64,000 nt of DNA, taken from positions 124,001 to 188,000 of the forward strand of contig NZ_JAFCNB010000012.1 in assembly GCF_017896165.1 (NCBI RefSeq), in the 5' to 3' direction. Positions within the stretch are counted from its first letter, which is position 1; the number at the start of each line of letters is the position of its first letter. The translations under genes were made by a program, and so were the position numbers. Below, in pieces: positions 32,163 to 40,937 of this stretch. The DNA comes from Microbispora oryzae (GTDB lineage: Bacteria > Actinomycetota > Actinomycetes > Streptosporangiales > Streptosporangiaceae). The notes beneath the pieces are model-generated. The model was given only the letters and a program-made list of their open reading frames with translations, searched no databases and was not told where the DNA came from.

Positions 32163-33590
32163 ATGTTCGAGTACGCACCCGCGCCTGAGTCGCGGGACAT
32201 CGTGGACATCAGGCCCTCGTACGGCCTGTTCATCAACGGCGAGTGGGTCGAGCCGCAGGGCGAGGAGCGGCACAAGACGATCAACCCGGCGACCGAGGAG
32301 GTCCTCTCGGAGATCGCCTACGCGAGCGAGGCGGACGTCGACCGCGCCGTCGAGGCGGCCAGGAAGGCGTTCGCCACCTGGTCGGCCCTGCCGGGGTCGG
32401 AGCGCGCCAAGTACATCTTCCGGATCGCCCGGATCATCCAGGAGCGGTCGAGGGAGCTGGCCGTGCTGGAGTCGCTCGACAACGGCAAGCCGATCCGGGA
32501 GTCCCGCGACGTCGACCTGCCGCTGGTGGCGGCGCACTTCTTCTACTACGCGGGCTGGGCCGACAAGCTGTCGCACGCCGGATTCGGCGCGGACCCCCGG
32601 CCGCTCGGCGTCGCCGGTCAGGTCATCCCGTGGAACTTTCCGCTGCTCATGCTGGCCTGGAAGATCGCCCCGGCGCTCGCGTGCGGCAACACGGTCGTGC
32701 TCAAGCCGGCCGAGACGACCCCGCTGACCGCGCTGGCGTTCGCGGAGATCTGCCGCCAGGCCGACCTGCCGCCCGGTGTGGTCAACATCGTGACCGGCGC
32801 GGGCGAGACCGGCGCCGCCCTGGTGCGTCACCCGGGCGTCGACAAGGTGGCGTTCACCGGCTCGACCGAGGTCGGGCGGCTCATCGCGAAGACCGTCGCC
32901 GGATCGCGCAAGAAGCTGACGCTGGAGCTCGGCGGCAAGGCCGCCAACATCGTGTTCGAGGACGCGGCGATCGACCAGGCGGTCGAGGGCGTCGTCAACG
33001 GCATTTTCTTCAACCAGGGCCACGTGTGCTGCGCGGGCTCCCGCCTGCTGGTGCAGGAGTCGATCGCCGAGGAGATGCTCGACGCGCTCAAGCGGCGGCT
33101 GTCCACGCTCAGGCTGGGCGACCCGCTCGACAAGAACACCGACATCGGGGCGATCAACTCGGCCGCCCAGCTCGCCAAGATCCGGGAACTCTCCGAGGCG
33201 GGCGAGTCGGAGGGCGCGGAGCGCTGGTCGCCCGTGTGCCCGATCCCCGACCGGGGGTTCTGGTTCCCGCCGACCGTCTTCACCGGGGTCGCCCAGTCGC
33301 ATCGGATCGCCCGCGAGGAGATCTTCGGCCCGGTGCTCTCCGTGCTGACGTTCCGCACCCCGGCCGAGGCGATCGAGAAGGCCAACAACACGCCGTACGG
33401 GCTGTCGGCCGGGGTGTGGACCGAGAAGGGCTCCCTGATGCTGTGGGCGGCGGCGCGGCTGCGCGCGGGCGTCGTCTGGTCCAACACGTTCAACCGGTTC
33501 GACCCGACCTCGCCGTTCGGCGGCTACAAGGAGTCCGGGTACGGCCGCGAGGGCGGACGCCACGGTCTGGAGGCCTACCTTGACGTGTGA
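32163..33590 (+). CDS. Aldehyde dehydrogenase, full length
   Basis: 475 residues, NAD(P)-dependent ALDH. The oxyanion Asn is in GQVIPWNFPLLML, the general-base Glu in LTLELGGKAANIV, the nucleophilic Cys in FFNQGHVCCAGSRLLVQE, and the C-terminal SPFGGYKESGYGREGG is standard. Located 4 nt after deoC, it probably oxidises the acetaldehyde from deoxyribose breakdown to acetate (inference from context). The next genes overlap its end: TTG 33580 of a small frame and GTG 33587. Confidence 0.94.
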   Translation: MFEYAPAPESRDIVDIRPSYGLFINGEWVEPQGEERHKTINPATEEVLSEIAYASEADVDRAVEAARKAFATWSALPGSERAKYIFRIARIIQERSRELAVLESLDNGKPIRESRDVDLPLVAAHFFYYAGWADKLSHAGFGADPRPLGVAGQVIPWNFPLLMLAWKIAPALACGNTVVLKPAETTPLTALAFAEICRQADLPPGVVNIVTGAGETGAALVRHPGVDKVAFTGSTEVGRLIAKTVAGSRKKLTLELGGKAANIVFEDAAIDQAVEGVVNGIFFNQGHVCCAGSRLLVQESIAEEMLDALKRRLSTLRLGDPLDKNTDIGAINSAAQLAKIRELSEAGESEGAERWSPVCPIPDRGFWFPPTVFTGVAQSHRIAREEIFGPVLSVLTFRTPAEAIEKANNTPYGLSAGVWTEKGSLMLWAAARLRAGVVWSNTFNRFDPTSPFGGYKESGYGREGGRHGLEAYLDV

Positions 33591-33813
33591 CGACGCCCGC
33601 AGGGGCGCGCACGGGCCGGACTGCGACCGGCGCCGTCGCCGCCGGTTGGCCCGCCGCGTCGCGGCCGGGGCCGGCGGCGGCTACTCGCGCGGCCGCCGCT
33701 CCCGCCGCTTCGCCGTCCGGCACGGCTGGTTCGCCCACCGGGGCGGCGTCTGCCGGTGCGGCCAGACCTACCAGCCGGCCCGTCCGCTCGAGATTGGAAC
33801 CTTCGATGAGTGA
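33580..33813 (+). CDS. Possible small Arg-rich protein between the two aldehyde dehydrogenase genes
   Basis: A 77-residue frame from TTG 33580 to TGA 33813. GGAGG lies 6 nt before the TTG, inside the end of the first ALDH gene; its stop overlaps the ATG of the second ALDH by 8 nt. Of the forward frames in this 215-nt gap, this one has clearly the highest GC at third positions. The product is rich in Arg (CDRRRRRRLARRVAA) and ends RHGWFAHRGGVCRCGQTYQP, with a CRC pair. No family recognised. It may instead be untranslated; the ribosome site is also ordinary codon sequence (Leu-Glu-Ala). Confidence 0.4.
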   Translation: MTCDDARRGAHGPDCDRRRRRRLARRVAAGAGGGYSRGRRSRRFAVRHGWFAHRGGVCRCGQTYQPARPLEIGTFDE

Positions 33814-34672
33814 GCGCCTCGCCGTGCGCAAGACGTACAAGCTGTTCATCGGCGGGGCGTTCCCGCGCTCGGAGAGCGGAAGGTCTTATGTGGTGACCTC
33901 GTCGAAGGGCGACTTCCTCGCCAACGTGTCGAAGGCGTCGCGCAAGGACGCCAGGGACGCGGTGACGGCCGCCCGCAAGGCGTTCCCCGGCTGGTCGGGC
34001 GCCACGGCGTACAACCGGGGGCAGATCCTCTACCGGGTCGCCGAGATGCTGGAGGGCCGGCGGGCCCAGTTCGCGGCCGAGGTGGCCGACGCCGACGGCG
34101 TCGGCGCGAAGAAGGCCGGTGAGCTGGTGGACGCGGCCGTGGACCGCCTGGTGTGGTACGCGGGATGGTCCGACAAGATCGGCGCGGTGCTGGGGGCGTC
34201 CAACCCGGTCGCCGGGCCGTACTTCAACCTGTCGAGCCCGGAGCCGACCGGTGTGGTCGCCGTCGTGGCGCCGCCGTCGGCGCCGCTGCTCGGACTGGTC
34301 AGCGTGATCGCGCCGGTCGTCGTCACGGGCAACACCTGCGTGGTCATCGCCTCCGAGCGGGCGCCGCTCCCGTCGATCACGCTGGCCGAGGTGCTGGCCA
34401 CCTCCGACCTGCCGGGCGGTGTGGTGAACATCCTCACCGGTTCGGCGGCCGAGATCGCGCCGTGGCTGGCCGGGCACATGGACGTGAACGCCGTCGACCT
34501 CACGGGCGCGGCCCCCGATCTCGCCGTGACCTGCGAGGAGCTGGCCGCGGAGAATCTCAAGCGGGTGCTGCGTCCCGCGGCGAAGCCGGTGGACTGGCTG
34601 GCCGATCCGGGCGTGGAGCGGATGGCGGCGTTCCTGGAGACCAAGACCGTCTGGCACCCCATCGGCACCTGA
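33806..34672 (+). CDS. Aldehyde dehydrogenase-like protein lacking the catalytic half
   Basis: 288 residues from ATG 33806: SERLAVRKTYKLFIGGAFPR opens a normal ALDH N-terminal cofactor domain (YNRGQILYRVAEMLEGRRAQ; LSSPEPTGVVAVVAPPSAPL; SDLPGGVVNILTGSA). It stops after LETKTVWHPIG, so the catalytic-domain cysteine and the C-terminal oligomerisation part are absent, and the Asn of the PWN motif is replaced. Streptomyces carry a like-sized protein in the same place after deoC and a full ALDH, so this is a conserved short form and not a decay product. A structural or regulatory role in the complex is likely (inference). A GTG at 33587 would add a low-complexity Ala/Pro stretch. Confidence 0.85.
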   Translation: MSERLAVRKTYKLFIGGAFPRSESGRSYVVTSSKGDFLANVSKASRKDARDAVTAARKAFPGWSGATAYNRGQILYRVAEMLEGRRAQFAAEVADADGVGAKKAGELVDAAVDRLVWYAGWSDKIGAVLGASNPVAGPYFNLSSPEPTGVVAVVAPPSAPLLGLVSVIAPVVVTGNTCVVIASERAPLPSITLAEVLATSDLPGGVVNILTGSAAEIAPWLAGHMDVNAVDLTGAAPDLAVTCEELAAENLKRVLRPAAKPVDWLADPGVERMAAFLETKTVWHPIGT

Positions 34673-34728
34673 TCACACCGGTCCCGGCCTCGGTCATCCG
34701 GACCGGGGCCGGGCCGCGCACGCCGTGG

Positions 34729-35886
34729 TCACGCGTTCCGCAGGCCCAGGAGCAGTTCGGCGTTGGTCTTCGTGGCCTTCAACCCGGCCAGGAACGGCTC
34801 GAACGCCTCCTGGTCCTGCAGGGCCCGCCGCAGCTTCCGGACCAGGACCAACTCGGCGGGGTCGAGGAGGAGCTCCTCCCGGCGTGTGCCCGACCCGGTC
34901 ACGTCGACAGCGGGGAAGACCCGCCGCTCCGCCAGGGAGCGGTTGAGCCGCAGGTCCATGTTGCCGGTGCTCTTGAACTCCTCGAAGAGGTGCTCGTCCA
35001 TCCTCGATCCGGTCTCGACGAGCGCGGTGGCGAGGATCGTGAGGGAGCCGCCGCCCTCGACGTCGCGGGCCGCGCCCAGCAGGCGCTTGGGCGGGTACAC
35101 GGCCCGGGAGTCGATGCCGCCGGTGAGGATGCGGCCGCCGCTCGGAGCCGCCAGGTTGTACGCCCGGCCGAGGCGGGTGATCGAGTCGACCAGCATCACC
35201 ACGTCGCGGCCCTGCTCGACGAGGCGTTTGGCCCGCTCGACGGCGAGCTCGGCCAGGGTGATGTGGTCCTGAGGGGGACGGTCGAAGGCGGAGGCGATCA
35301 CCTCGCCCCGTACGTGCTCCCGCATGTCGGTGACCTCCTCCGGCCGCTCGTCGACCAGGACGACCATGAGGTGGCATTCGGGGTGGTTGGTGCTGATGGC
35401 GTCGGCGACGGCCCTGAGCAGCAGTGTCTTCCCGGCCTTGGGCGGGGCGACGATCAGTCCGCGCTGGCCCTTGCCGATCGGGGCGAGCAGGTCGATGACG
35501 CGGGTGGCGAGCACGCCGGGTGAGGTCTCAAGACGCAGCCGCTCGCTGGGATGGACGGGGACGAGGTCGGCGAAGTCGGACCGGGGACGGCCGGGCTGCT
35601 CACCGTTCACGGTGGCGACGGCGGCCAGCCGGCCGCCGACGGCCGTGCCGTGGACGACGTCGCCGCGGCGCAGCCCCTGGGACGTGACCAGGGCGGCCGG
35701 CACGGTGACGTCCCCCGGGCCGGGCAGGTAGCCCGCGGTCCGGATGACGGTGTTCCTGCCGGTGACGTCGAGCAGGCCGGTGACGGTGACGGGGCTCTGC
35801 GACGGCCTCGGGGCCCGCGCGTGTCCGGCCCTGCCGTCCGCCGTCCGTGGGCGGGAACCGGCGGTTCCAATACTGGTGGTGGTCAA
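34729..35886 (-). CDS. rho: Short transcription termination factor Rho paralog
   Basis: 385 residues, TTG 35886 (CAGGAG 5 nt upstream). It has the RNA-binding cold-shock-like domain (GRNTVIRTAGYLPGPGDVTV and GLRRGDVVHG), Walker A in VAPPKAGKTLLLRA, Walker B in DVVMLVDSITRLGRAYN, and the Q/R-loop region GGIDSRAVYPPKRLLGAARD and FEEFKSTGNMDLRLNRSLAE. The N-terminal Rho_N domain and the long basic insert usual in actinobacterial Rho (600-700 aa) are missing. This would be a second, compact Rho; whether a full-length copy exists elsewhere is not visible. A TATAGT (-10 candidate, 36075-36080 reversed) lies about 190 nt upstream. Confidence 0.88.
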   Translation of the reverse strand: MTTTSIGTAGSRPRTADGRAGHARAPRPSQSPVTVTGLLDVTGRNTVIRTAGYLPGPGDVTVPAALVTSQGLRRGDVVHGTAVGGRLAAVATVNGEQPGRPRSDFADLVPVHPSERLRLETSPGVLATRVIDLLAPIGKGQRGLIVAPPKAGKTLLLRAVADAISTNHPECHLMVVLVDERPEEVTDMREHVRGEVIASAFDRPPQDHITLAELAVERAKRLVEQGRDVVMLVDSITRLGRAYNLAAPSGGRILTGGIDSRAVYPPKRLLGAARDVEGGGSLTILATALVETGSRMDEHLFEEFKSTGNMDLRLNRSLAERRVFPAVDVTGSGTRREELLLDPAELVLVRKLRRALQDQEAFEPFLAGLKATKTNAELLLGLRNA

Positions 35887-36144
35887 GACGACTCCTGAGG
35901 AGAGAAGGGTGGGGCGCGGTCGCCGGACGCGGTCAGAACGCGAAGACGCGGGACGGCCGGAGAAGCCGGTCGTACGGGGGCCGGGCGATGACGCCACGAA
36001 GTGCGCGAACGCACCTAAGTGGAGAGACCGCCGCACGTGCCCCAAATGGGGCCAGAACCGTGCGGCTCACTGCCGACTATAACAGGGCACCCCACGCGGC
36101 GATTCCCGTAGTTTTTCCGTGATTCCCGGCGAATGCCCGGTGGC

Positions 36145-36723
36145 TCAGCGGGCCTGGAGGGCGTCCAGGGCCACGGCGACGGCGATGACGAGACGGCGGT
36201 CGAGCCGCGGGTCGTGGATCTCGATGACGTAGCGGTCGCGCAGCCCCCAGCGACGGTCGACCGAGAAGGCGATCGACGCCCCGATGCTGAAGTCGAAGTG
36301 GTACGGCAGCCACGACAGCGAGTCGGTGAACCGGCGCAGCAGGGCCACCGGAAGGTTGCGTTCCTGGCCCGTCAGAGTGGGCAGGCCGGGCTGCTGGAGG
36401 TGCCAGGTCGAGCGGAGCAGCGACCGGGCGAAGTCCTTGCGGAACATCCCGATCGGCAGCCCGGTGTGGTCCACCACGTCGTACTCGCCGCCGAGGTCGA
36501 TGACCTGGCGGGCCTTGAAGCCGGCCAGGGGCTCGCTCCCCGACTCGTCGGTGTAGATCGTGACCTGCTCCTTGAACGCCATCCGCTTCTGCTCGGCGAA
36601 GGCCATCACCGGGCCCTCCGAGCCACCGGGACCGGCCCCATGCACGACGTACCGGTTCACCATCATGGTGATCTTCTGACGCAGGAACAGTCTGGTCTGC
36701 GCCTGCAGCGCCGCGATATCCAT
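36145..36723 (-). CDS. LURP-one-related (scramblase-like fold) protein
   Basis: 192 residues from ATG 36723, chosen because GGAG lies 6 nt upstream; an ATG at 36735 has no site. LFLRQKITMMVNRYVVHGAG, AFAEQKRMAFKEQVTIYTDE, FKARQVIDLGGEYDVVDHTG, GMFRKDFARSLLRSTWHL and WLPYHFDF are typical of the LURP-one/DUF567 group, a beta-barrel around a central helix related to phospholipid scramblases. Bacterial members have no known function. No membrane segment except a possible C-terminal helix (LVIAVAVALDALQ). Confidence 0.82.
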   Translation of the reverse strand: MDIAALQAQTRLFLRQKITMMVNRYVVHGAGPGGSEGPVMAFAEQKRMAFKEQVTIYTDESGSEPLAGFKARQVIDLGGEYDVVDHTGLPIGMFRKDFARSLLRSTWHLQQPGLPTLTGQERNLPVALLRRFTDSLSWLPYHFDFSIGASIAFSVDRRWGLRDRYVIEIHDPRLDRRLVIAVAVALDALQAR

Positions 36724-37028
36724 CTGAATCTCCATAGGGCGTGTCTTGGCTCTCTATATGCCCCTGTTGGCGGAGAAGATCACCACGACGAAAGGGCAAA
36801 TCACCCGGCTTTCCGGGAATGCGCGGTCCGGATGAGGGGTTCGGCACGCGTGGGGTCGGCGGTGGGCTGGTCGGAGGCCGGTGTTCCGGGTCCCGGCAAC
36901 GTGGGGGCCCCGATCTTCCCGGGTCGCGGCATCGCGCCGGGCACGCCTTCGGAAGCAACATTCCGGTGAATCCGGCGGTAGCGCTCCGCCACCGCGCGGG
37001 GGAGTCGTACAGGATAGAAGGAGTGGCG

Positions 37029-38072
37029 ATGTCTTCGCGGTTGAGGTGGGTGCCGGTGGCCGGCGCCGCCGGGCTCGCGGTCTTCGTCCTGAGAGACCGG
37101 TTGCCGGACGGGAGCGCCGTCGCACAGGCGCTGACCGGCCTGGACCTCGGATGGCTGGGCGTCGCGGCGCTCGCGCAGTGGATCTCGATGGCGATGTTCG
37201 CCCGGCTCGTGCGGCGCGTCCTCGTCGTGGGCGGGACGCGGCTGCCCCTGCCTCGGGCGGTGGCGCTCACCTACGCCCGCACCGCGCTGTCGAACTCGCT
37301 CCCGGCGGGGTCGGTCCTGTCGCTCGCCTACGTGACCCGGCAGCTCAGCCGCGCGGGGGCGGCGAAGCCGCTGATCGCGGCCACCCTCGTGCTCAGCGGA
37401 GTGTATTCGTCGGCCACCTTCGTGCTGCTCGGCCTGGTGGCCCTGCTCGCCGAGCCGGCCGCCCGGCCGTTCACCGCGGCGGTGCTGGCGCTGCTCGTGG
37501 CGCTGCCCCTCATCGTGTGGGCGGTCGCCCGGCCGCGGTTCAGGTCCGTCCGCGCCTGGCTTACGGCGCGCGTGCCGGCGGTGATGACGCAGCTGGAGGC
37601 CGCCTTCGCCGCCGTCCGTCCGGGAGGGCGCGATCGGCTGGCGCTGGTGACCCTGGCCCTGGGCAACTGGGTGCTCGACATGGCCTGCCTCGCCGCCGTC
37701 TGCGCGGCCTCGGGCGTGGAGGTCGGCGCTCCGACCGTCCTGCTCGGCTACGTCGCCGCCAAGGGCGCCGGGATGCTCGCCCTGATCCCCGGCGGGCTGG
37801 GCGCGGCCGAGCTCGGCCTGGGCGCGACGCTTGTCGCGGCCGGGGTCGCGGGCGGCGCCGCCACGGCCGTCGTGCTGCTCTACCGGCTCATCTCCTTCTG
37901 GGCGGTGCTGCTGGTCGGCTGGATCTGCTGGGTGCTGCTGCTCGACTCGGTGCGCGCGCGGCTCGCCGGCGGCGGCCGGGTGCTGCTGTCCGTGTTGCTC
38001 CGCCTGGCGGCCGCCATGGAGCCCGCCGCCGGCCTCTACGGCTTCCGCCTGAACACCTTCCGGCGCCCCTGA
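37029..38072 (+). CDS. UPF0104 / lysylphosphatidylglycerol synthase-type membrane protein (flippase-like)
   Basis: 347 residues with about eight membrane helices. ATG 37029 is fixed by AAGGAG 5 nt upstream. Motifs TYARTALSNSLPAGSVLSLA, GYVAAKGAGMLALIPGGLGAAELGLG and YRLISFWAVLLVGWICW belong to the UPF0104/LPG synthetase transmembrane region family, which moves modified lipids or lipid-linked sugars across the membrane. No synthetase domain is fused, so it is probably a flippase for a polyprenyl or lipid substrate. It stands alone and the 305-nt upstream region is divergent from the LURP-like gene. Confidence 0.88.
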   Translation: MSSRLRWVPVAGAAGLAVFVLRDRLPDGSAVAQALTGLDLGWLGVAALAQWISMAMFARLVRRVLVVGGTRLPLPRAVALTYARTALSNSLPAGSVLSLAYVTRQLSRAGAAKPLIAATLVLSGVYSSATFVLLGLVALLAEPAARPFTAAVLALLVALPLIVWAVARPRFRSVRAWLTARVPAVMTQLEAAFAAVRPGGRDRLALVTLALGNWVLDMACLAAVCAASGVEVGAPTVLLGYVAAKGAGMLALIPGGLGAAELGLGATLVAAGVAGGAATAVVLLYRLISFWAVLLVGWICWVLLLDSVRARLAGGGRVLLSVLLRLAAAMEPAAGLYGFRLNTFRRP

Positions 38073-38180
38073 GCCCGGTGAGGGTTCGCCGATCAGGGTT
38101 TTCTCAGGGCCGCCTGTGGAAGCCTGATCGCAGGGCCGTTCGTTGGACGGGTCGGACTGATCGTGGAAGGGAGCCGACGG

Positions 38181-38375
38181 ATGTACCGATCGAGACGGCA
38201 CAGGATCATCGCGGGGGTCTGCGGGGGCATAGCGGACAGGTTCGGCATGCCGCCCACCATGGTGCGGCTGCTGTTCCTGCTCTCCTGCCTGCTTCCCGGG
38301 CCCCAGTTCGTGGCCTACCTGATCATGTGGATCATCGTTCCCAACGAGCCGGAGCGCTACGGTCACCCGTACTGA
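38181..38375 (+). CDS. PspC-domain membrane protein
   Basis: 64 residues from ATG 38181 (GGAAGGGAGCCGACGG upstream; GTG 38163 is an alternative). MYRSRRHRIIAGVCGGIADR opens the PspC domain, followed by FGMPPTMVRLLFLLSCLLPG and a second helix VAYLIMWIIVPNE, so two helices with a short loop. PspC takes part in the envelope stress response of proteobacteria; in actinomycetes the role is less clear. It precedes lipB by about 100 nt. Confidence 0.9.
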   Translation: MYRSRRHRIIAGVCGGIADRFGMPPTMVRLLFLLSCLLPGPQFVAYLIMWIIVPNEPERYGHPY

Positions 38376-38474
38376 CCGCGTGACTGACGGCGGGACCGAC
38401 CGGGGGCCCGGCGCCCCCGGGCCTGCCCGCTCCGCGCCCGCGTCTATGCTCGCTGGTGGAGAGGTGACGCGACT

Positions 38475-39110
38475 ATGGTGCAACGGCCCCTGACCCTGAT
38501 CCAGGACGACCTCGTCGACTACGAGCAGGCCATGGAGCGCATGGCCGCTCTGGTCGAGGAGCGGCAGAACGACGCGCGGGCGGACACGCTCTGGCTGCTC
38601 AGCCATCCTTCCGTCTTCACCATCGGCAAGCGGACGCTCCAGTCGCACCTTCCGGCGCCGTCCGCGGGCATCCCGGTGGTGCCGACCGGGCGCGGCGGCC
38701 AGCTCACCTACCACGGGCCGGGGCAACTCGTGGGCTATCTCATCGTCAAGCTGCGCGACGGCGAGGGCGTCGTGGACTACATCCGCGAGGTCGAGCTGCG
38801 GCTGGTCGAGGCGCTGGAGAAGCTCGGCGTGGCGGCCGAGCGGCGCGACACCCCGCCGGGGTCGGAGCTGCTGACCGGGGTCTGGACCCGCGACACCGGG
38901 GGGAAGATCGTGTCGATCGGCATGCGCGCCAGCCGCGCCGTCACCAGCCACGGCTTCGCGCTCAACGTCGACGGCGACCTCACGCCGTGGGACCTCGCCG
39001 TCGCCTGCGGGATGCCGGACGTGCGGATGACGTCGGTCGCGAACGAGCTCGGCCGGGGCTCCATGGAAGAGGCCCGCCGAGCCGTCGCGGAGGCGTTCGA
39101 CGCGTCCTGA
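38475..39110 (+). CDS. lipB: Octanoyltransferase (lipoate biosynthesis)
   Basis: 211 residues. LipB moves the octanoyl group from acyl carrier protein to lipoyl domains. RGGQLTYHGPGQLVGYLIVK is the signature motif, the catalytic lysine is in GGKIVSIGMRASRAVTSHGF, and the cysteine in VACGMPDVRMTSV; the length is normal. It starts at ATG 38475 (GGAGAGGTGACG upstream). In most actinomycetes lipA follows directly; here it does not, as a permease gene converges. Confidence 0.95.
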   Translation: MVQRPLTLIQDDLVDYEQAMERMAALVEERQNDARADTLWLLSHPSVFTIGKRTLQSHLPAPSAGIPVVPTGRGGQLTYHGPGQLVGYLIVKLRDGEGVVDYIREVELRLVEALEKLGVAAERRDTPPGSELLTGVWTRDTGGKIVSIGMRASRAVTSHGFALNVDGDLTPWDLAVACGMPDVRMTSVANELGRGSMEEARRAVAEAFDAS

Positions 39111-39125
39111 CGCGCCGCTCGGCCC

Positions 39126-39158
39126 GTCGCTCAGCCGTCGCTCAGCCGGCGCTCAGCC
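39126..39158. repeat. Three 11-bp direct repeats between lipB and the permease gene
   Basis: GTCGCTCAGCC is repeated at 39126 and 39137 and, with one change, at 39148 (GGCGCTCAGCC). The third copy reaches into the stop end of the convergent permease gene. Confidence 0.8.
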
Positions 39159-40700
39159 GACAGGCTCCGGCAGGTCGACGTCGTCGACCGTACGGCGCGG
39201 GCCGGTGAACCAGCGCTTCGCGGACAGGTGCCACCACAGGGCGATGCCGAGGAGCACCGCGCCGACGGCGATCGGAGCGTAGTTCACCGAGGTCCAGGTG
39301 AAGTCGGCGTCGCCGGGCACGCCGGACGGCGCGATGGGCAGGATGAAGTAGATCGAGATGACGGCGATCTCGATCACCGCGATCCAGCCGAGCGGCTTGT
39401 ACTTGCGGCCGAGCGTCCACGGCCCGGGCTGGAAGGAGTCACCGGCCCGCAGCCGGAGCCAGATCGGGATGAGGAACGCCAGGTAGAGCCCGATCACCGC
39501 GATCGAGACCACGGCCAGGAACGCCACGGGGGTGGTGCTGCCGGGAGGCGCGTAGAGCGCGGGCAGGGTGATCAGCAGGGCCACCAGGCACCCGCCGATG
39601 ATCGCGTTGACCGGCGTGCGGTTGCGGTCGACCTTCGACCACAGCCGCCAGCCGGGGACGGCGCCGTCGCGGGAGAAGGCGTATGTCATCCGGGACATCG
39701 ACGTCACGCAGCTCATCCCGCAGAAGAACTGCCCGATGGTCGAGATGCCGAAGACGACGGTCGCCAGGGTGGACGACAGCGACGAGGTGAAGATCGCGCC
39801 GACGAAGCCGCCCTCCTTGTTGATCGCGTCCACGTCGGTCGCCGCGAACAGGAACGACAGCAGCAGGATCCAGCCGCCGACCGCCGAGTAGAAGATCGAC
39901 TGCCACAGGCCCCGCGCGGCCGACTTCGCCGCTCCGTGCGTCTCCTCCGACACGTGGGCGCAGGCGTCGAAGCCCGTGATCGTGTACTGGGTGAGCAGGA
40001 AGCCCAGCGGCAGGACGTACAGCCAGAAGGACGGGCCGGACGAGCCACTGCCGAAGCCGGAGTTGTTGAACTGCTCGAACAGGAAGCCGACGCTCTGGTG
40101 CCGGGACGGGCCGAAGATCAGGATCAGCACCACGACCGCCGCGCCGAACACGTGCCACCAGACGGAGACGTTCTGCAGGACGGAGATCAGCCGGTGGCTG
40201 TAGATGTTGATCAACGCGTGCAGGACCAGGACGATCGCGAACAGCAGGAACGTCTGGTGCAGGCCGTTCCCGGCGGCCCAGCCGTCGCTGAACCGGCCGA
40301 TCACGATGTTGAGGAACGTGGCGCAGCCGTAGTCGACCGACGCGGTCACCGCGATCAGCCCGATGAGGTTGAGCCACCCGGTGAACCAGCCGTGCACCGG
40401 CCTGCCGAGCCGGGCCGCCCACCAGTAGATGCCGCCGGCCGTCGGGTACGCCGAGACCAGCTCCGACATGCAGAAACCGATGATCAGGATGAAGGCGGAG
40501 ATCAGCGGCCAGCCGATGGAGACGGCGAGCGGCCCTCCGTTGTTCCACGCCTGACTGAAGGTGGTGAAGCAGCCGGCCAGGATCGAGATGATCGAGAACG
40601 AGATGGCGAAGTTGGAGAACCCGCTCCACGTGCGGGAGAGTTCCTGCCGATAGCCGAGTTCAGCGAGTCGTCGGGCGTCGTCGTCGAGGGTTTGCGCCAC
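39153..40700 (-). CDS. APC-family amino acid permease
   Basis: 515 residues with 12 predicted membrane helices. WSGFSNFAISFSIISILAGC, ELVSAYPTAGGIYWWAARLG and SEETHGAAKSAARGLW are typical of the APC superfamily, closest in my judgement to the eukaryote-like GABA/choline/amino acid permeases (ACT group). The helix-1 motif NFAISFSIISI holds the substrate-binding unwound region. It is a proton symporter or exchanger for an amino acid or amine; which one cannot be told. No catabolic gene is beside it. The start MAQTLDDDARRLAELGYRQE fits the family. Confidence 0.92.
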   Translation of the reverse strand: MAQTLDDDARRLAELGYRQELSRTWSGFSNFAISFSIISILAGCFTTFSQAWNNGGPLAVSIGWPLISAFILIIGFCMSELVSAYPTAGGIYWWAARLGRPVHGWFTGWLNLIGLIAVTASVDYGCATFLNIVIGRFSDGWAAGNGLHQTFLLFAIVLVLHALINIYSHRLISVLQNVSVWWHVFGAAVVVLILIFGPSRHQSVGFLFEQFNNSGFGSGSSGPSFWLYVLPLGFLLTQYTITGFDACAHVSEETHGAAKSAARGLWQSIFYSAVGGWILLLSFLFAATDVDAINKEGGFVGAIFTSSLSSTLATVVFGISTIGQFFCGMSCVTSMSRMTYAFSRDGAVPGWRLWSKVDRNRTPVNAIIGGCLVALLITLPALYAPPGSTTPVAFLAVVSIAVIGLYLAFLIPIWLRLRAGDSFQPGPWTLGRKYKPLGWIAVIEIAVISIYFILPIAPSGVPGDADFTWTSVNYAPIAVGAVLLGIALWWHLSAKRWFTGPRRTVDDVDLPEPVG

Positions 40701-40937
40701 GTGGCCTCCTCAAACCGGTGCGGGATGCCCGGCCGCCGTCCGTGCCGTGCCGGCGATCACCGCTCCAGCGGGATGCCGGGGCGGGATCTGGCATGCCCGG
40801 CTCCTCTGGTCTGGCTTCTGACCATTGATCACATTGTCGGAGCCGGTTGTTACGGGACGGTACCGATGCCGCAACGTGCCGCGGACGCCCGCGCGCCGGC
40901 TCCGGCGACGGCCGGTTCCCTCACCTGACGCCGGAGA

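Noticed and set aside
33587-33805. GTG 33587 as start of the second ALDH, adding an Ala/Pro-rich leader of 73 residues
   Set aside because: Relatives begin at the SERLAVRKTYKLF motif; third-position GC in this frame is clearly lower than in the 33580 frame.
36133-36969. A 278-residue plus-strand frame opposite the LURP-one-like gene
   Set aside because: Antisense to a gene with clear family motifs and a ribosome site; no domain recognised.
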